From the NCBI RefSeq assembly GCF_030272705.1, contig NZ_JARFYM010000005.1, forward strand, positions 124,001-188,000: DNA of 64,000 nt. Reading direction: 5' to 3'. Positions 62,366 to 64,000 of the stretch are shown here, piece after piece; position 1 is the first letter of the stretch, and each line of letters begins with the position of its first letter. A program made the position numbers and the translations under genes. Under the pieces are notes generated by a model. It had not been told where the DNA came from, did not search any database, and saw only the letters and a program-made list of their open reading frames with translations. Origin of the DNA: Rhizobium mayense. Its GTDB lineage: Bacteria > Pseudomonadota > Alphaproteobacteria > Rhizobiales > Rhizobiaceae.

Positions 62366-63325
62366 TCAGAGTGCCAGCCGGGCGCGTGCCTGGTGGTATT
62401 CCGCTTCCAGCCGATCGACGAGTTTGGCCACCGGTTCGATGGCTTTGACGGCGCTGATTCCCTGTCCGGAGCCCCAGATGTCCTTCCAGGCCTTGGCGCC
62501 GGCCGTCTCGGTTTCGAAATCCATTTTCGAAGGATCAGCTTCGGGCAGGTTGTCCGGATCCATGCCGGCGGCGCGGATCGAGGGTTTCAGATAGTTGCCA
62601 TGCACGCCGGTGAAGAAGTTGGAATAGACGATATCGGCCGCCGCCCCGTCGACGATCGCCTGCTTATAGGCTTCCGTTGCGCGCGCCTCTTCGGTGGCGA
62701 TGAAGGGCGAGCCGATATAAGCCATGTCCGCGCCCATCGCCTGAGCAGCCAGGATTGCGCGGCCATTGGCAATCGCGCCGGCAAGCAGCAAAGGCCCGTC
62801 GAACCATTCGCGGATTTCCTGGACGAGCGCGAAGGGTGAGAGTTGGCCGGCATGGCCGCCGGCGCCCGCCGCCACAGCAATCAGCCCGTCCGCACCCTTG
62901 CGGATCGCCGAATTGGCATGACGATTGTTGATGATGTCGTGGAGCACGAGGCCGCCATAGGAGTGCACGGCCGCATTGACCTCCGGCACGGCGCCGAGCG
63001 ATGAGATGACGATCGGCACCTTGTATTTCACGCAGAGCATCAGATCGTGCTCCAGCCGCTTGTTCGACGTATGGACGATCTGGTTGACGGCGAAAGGGGC
63101 GGAGGGTCGTTTCGGATGCGCGGCGTCGTGTGCGGCGAGATCCTCGGTGATCATTGCCAGCCATTCGTCCAATTGGCTTTCCGGCCGGGCGTTCAGCGCC
63201 GGAAACGAACCGACGACGCCGGCCTTGCACTGCGCCAGCGTCAATGCCGGATGCGAGACGATGAAGAGGGGCGAGGCCACGACCGGCAGCCGCAGGCGCT
63301 CGGTCAGGACAGGGGGAAGGGCCAT
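62366..63325 (-). CDS. Nitronate monooxygenase (2-nitropropane dioxygenase family)
   Basis: The FMN-dependent TIM-barrel protein has 319 residues. The start is the ATG at 63325; ATGs at 63331 and 63334 are possible. Family features are LPVVASPLFIVSHP at the N-terminus, AVNQIV, the FMN-phosphate GAGGHAGQLSPF with the catalytic His, LAGAIANGRAILAAQAMGADMAYIGSPF and the later YLKPSIRAAG. It oxidises alkyl nitronates, or serves as an enoyl-type reductase in some members. A TTGACGT/ACGTCAA repeat 16 bp upstream suggests control with fadD. Confidence 0.9.
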   Translation of the reverse strand: MALPPVLTERLRLPVVASPLFIVSHPALTLAQCKAGVVGSFPALNARPESQLDEWLAMITEDLAAHDAAHPKRPSAPFAVNQIVHTSNKRLEHDLMLCVKYKVPIVISSLGAVPEVNAAVHSYGGLVLHDIINNRHANSAIRKGADGLIAVAAGAGGHAGQLSPFALVQEIREWFDGPLLLAGAIANGRAILAAQAMGADMAYIGSPFIATEEARATEAYKQAIVDGAAADIVYSNFFTGVHGNYLKPSIRAAGMDPDNLPEADPSKMDFETETAGAKAWKDIWGSGQGISAVKAIEPVAKLVDRLEAEYHQARARLAL

Positions 63326-63340
63326 GAACATCATCCGTAT

Positions 63341-63362
63341 TTGACGTTTACGAAAACGTCAA
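63341..63362. promoter_or_regulatory. Palindrome TTGACGT...ACGTCAA upstream of nitronate monooxygenase
   Basis: TTGACGT (63341-63347) and ACGTCAA (63356-63362) are exact inverted half-sites 8 bp apart; the whole 22 bp is palindromic but for one pair. The same half-sites form the fadD operator at 53265-53280 with a 2-bp spacer. Confidence 0.6.
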
Positions 63363-63665
63363 AGGGATAGCAGATGTGGGCGGGGAGGGAAAGATGGGGG
63401 AAGAAGCAGGCAAATAGGTAATAGTGATTGACCATATCCGCGCGCCTGGCGCTTTCCCTGCTGCCCTTTGCCTACTGCCTCGCAACTGCACCCCATTTGT
63501 GTCGTCTTTGCCATTTATCCCCGCCGGAGTGCCCGCGGGTCATTTGGAGAGACTTGCACATTGCCGGGCGGGGCGTTACCCAATTCGGTTAGCGAATGGT
63601 AAAGAAATAGTCGTCTTGGCGGTAGAGTATGCGGGCGCATCGCGAGTGAGAGTAAAGGACCTGAA
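63363..63665. other. Intergenic region before the last gene
   Basis: The gap is about 300 bp. An 81-codon frame here (63424-63669) lacks a ribosome site and family pattern. Apart from the operator at its left edge nothing else is supported. Confidence 0.55.
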
Positions 63666-64000
63666 GTGAGCGGATTAGAAACGGCTATCAGAAACGCCCT
63701 GGAGCGATCCGACCGTGCCAATCCGGAAATCCGGGCCCGTATCTATCAGTCGGCGCGACAGGCGCTCGAATCGGGACTTCGCAAGCAGGACATTACCGAC
63801 GTCGGCATCATTGCAGCTCAGCGCCAGCGCCTGGAGGCGACCATCCGGACGATTGAGGGCGAGGAGCGCGTCCGCCCGCCGGAAACACCCGTGACGCCCG
63901 AGGTGGAGGCGCCCCATATACCCTCTGCGCCGTCCCGGCAGGCGCCTGAGCCTGCTGGGCAACGACAGGCGCAGGAGCCTGTCATGAGCGTGCGCGGCGA
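63666..64000 (+). CDS. Hypothetical protein, N-terminal part (runs off the window)
   Basis: This GTG-started frame (AAAGGA 6 nt upstream) continues to the window edge with 111 codons. It begins VSGLETAIRNALERSDRANP, is helical and charged to about residue 75 (RIYQSARQALESGLRKQDI, QRQRLEATIRTIEGEE), and then becomes Pro/Gln/Glu-rich. The N-terminal domain looks like the short helical region seen at the start of large rhizobial proteins of unknown role; a membrane or coiled-coil part may follow outside the window. No function is assigned. Confidence 0.65.
   Translation, partial: MSGLETAIRNALERSDRANPEIRARIYQSARQALESGLRKQDITDVGIIAAQRQRLEATIRTIEGEERVRPPETPVTPEVEAPHIPSAPSRQAPEPAGQRQAQEPVMSVRG

Noticed and set aside
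63424..63669. An 81-codon frame before the last gene
   Set aside because: No ribosome site, no family pattern and it overlaps the better-supported GTG start at 63666.

Overview
The window looks like chromosome of a member of the Rhizobiaceae, most likely genus Rhizobium. Support comes from the frcR-frcBCAK fructose transport locus known from Sinorhizobium meliloti, an arsR-aqpS-arsC arsenic operon of the S. meliloti type, the rpmH-rnpA-yidC-engB-argB chromosomal block, RIME-like palindromic intergenic repeats and uniformly GC-rich coding with short AT-rich gaps. No insertion sequence, phage gene cluster, replication origin or CRISPR array was seen.

Bases 1-12.7 kb hold a conserved housekeeping block on the minus strand (rpmH, rnpA, yidC, engB, argB and a HAD nucleotidase that runs off the left edge). 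It is split by three accessory blocks: an isocitrate lyase-superfamily/LysR/SDR group (0.3-3.0 kb), an ECF sigma/anti-sigma/fasciclin group (4.1-6.0 kb) and an arsenic cluster (7.0-10.2 kb). The arsenic cluster has a divergent DUF6428-like gene, arsR, aqpS, arsC and an MFS exporter candidate, with an inverted repeat over the arsR start.

Bases 13-17 kb carry a chemoreceptor, an orphan sensor kinase and tRNA-Arg(ACG). Next to the tRNA is a small accessory patch (17.0-18.3 kb) with a SLATT-like two-helix membrane protein behind a Pro-rich small ORF, and a deletion-scarred methyltransferase remnant. Bases 18-33 kb are mostly accessory metabolism and regulation: acetyltransferase, methyltransferases, a JmjC-like cupin, several SDRs, a MarR-MFS efflux operon under a perfect 25-bp palindrome, and two more LysR/SDR divergent pairs.

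At 33.1-33.24 kb lies an intergenic sequence that folds into three consecutive hairpins. Each loop exposes a CTCCTCCC-type anti-Shine-Dalgarno motif and the last hairpin is a terminator, which is the layout of the cuckoo/alpha-r14 family of alphaproteobacterial small RNAs. It is the strongest non-coding find.

Bases 33.4-51.2 kb contain a lipoprotein alpha/beta hydrolase, a hydroxyproline-type epimerase with an FAD oxidoreductase, the fructose uptake locus (frcR, fucU-like, frcB, frcC, frcA, frcK), pyrC, a membrane diguanylate cyclase, a TetR/NmrA/DUF1772 group, pyrE, a fructokinase-like PfkB kinase and pgi. Together frc, the kinase and pgi take fructose to glucose-6-phosphate. Bases 51.4-64 kb hold fadD, a PRC-barrel protein, a glyoxalase, an OsmF/YehYXW-type osmoprotectant ABC transporter, a LysR-like regulator with two helix-turn-helix units, two His/Tyr-rich exported proteins, small genes, tRNA-Thr(CGT), a nitronate monooxygenase and the start of a gene leaving the right edge.
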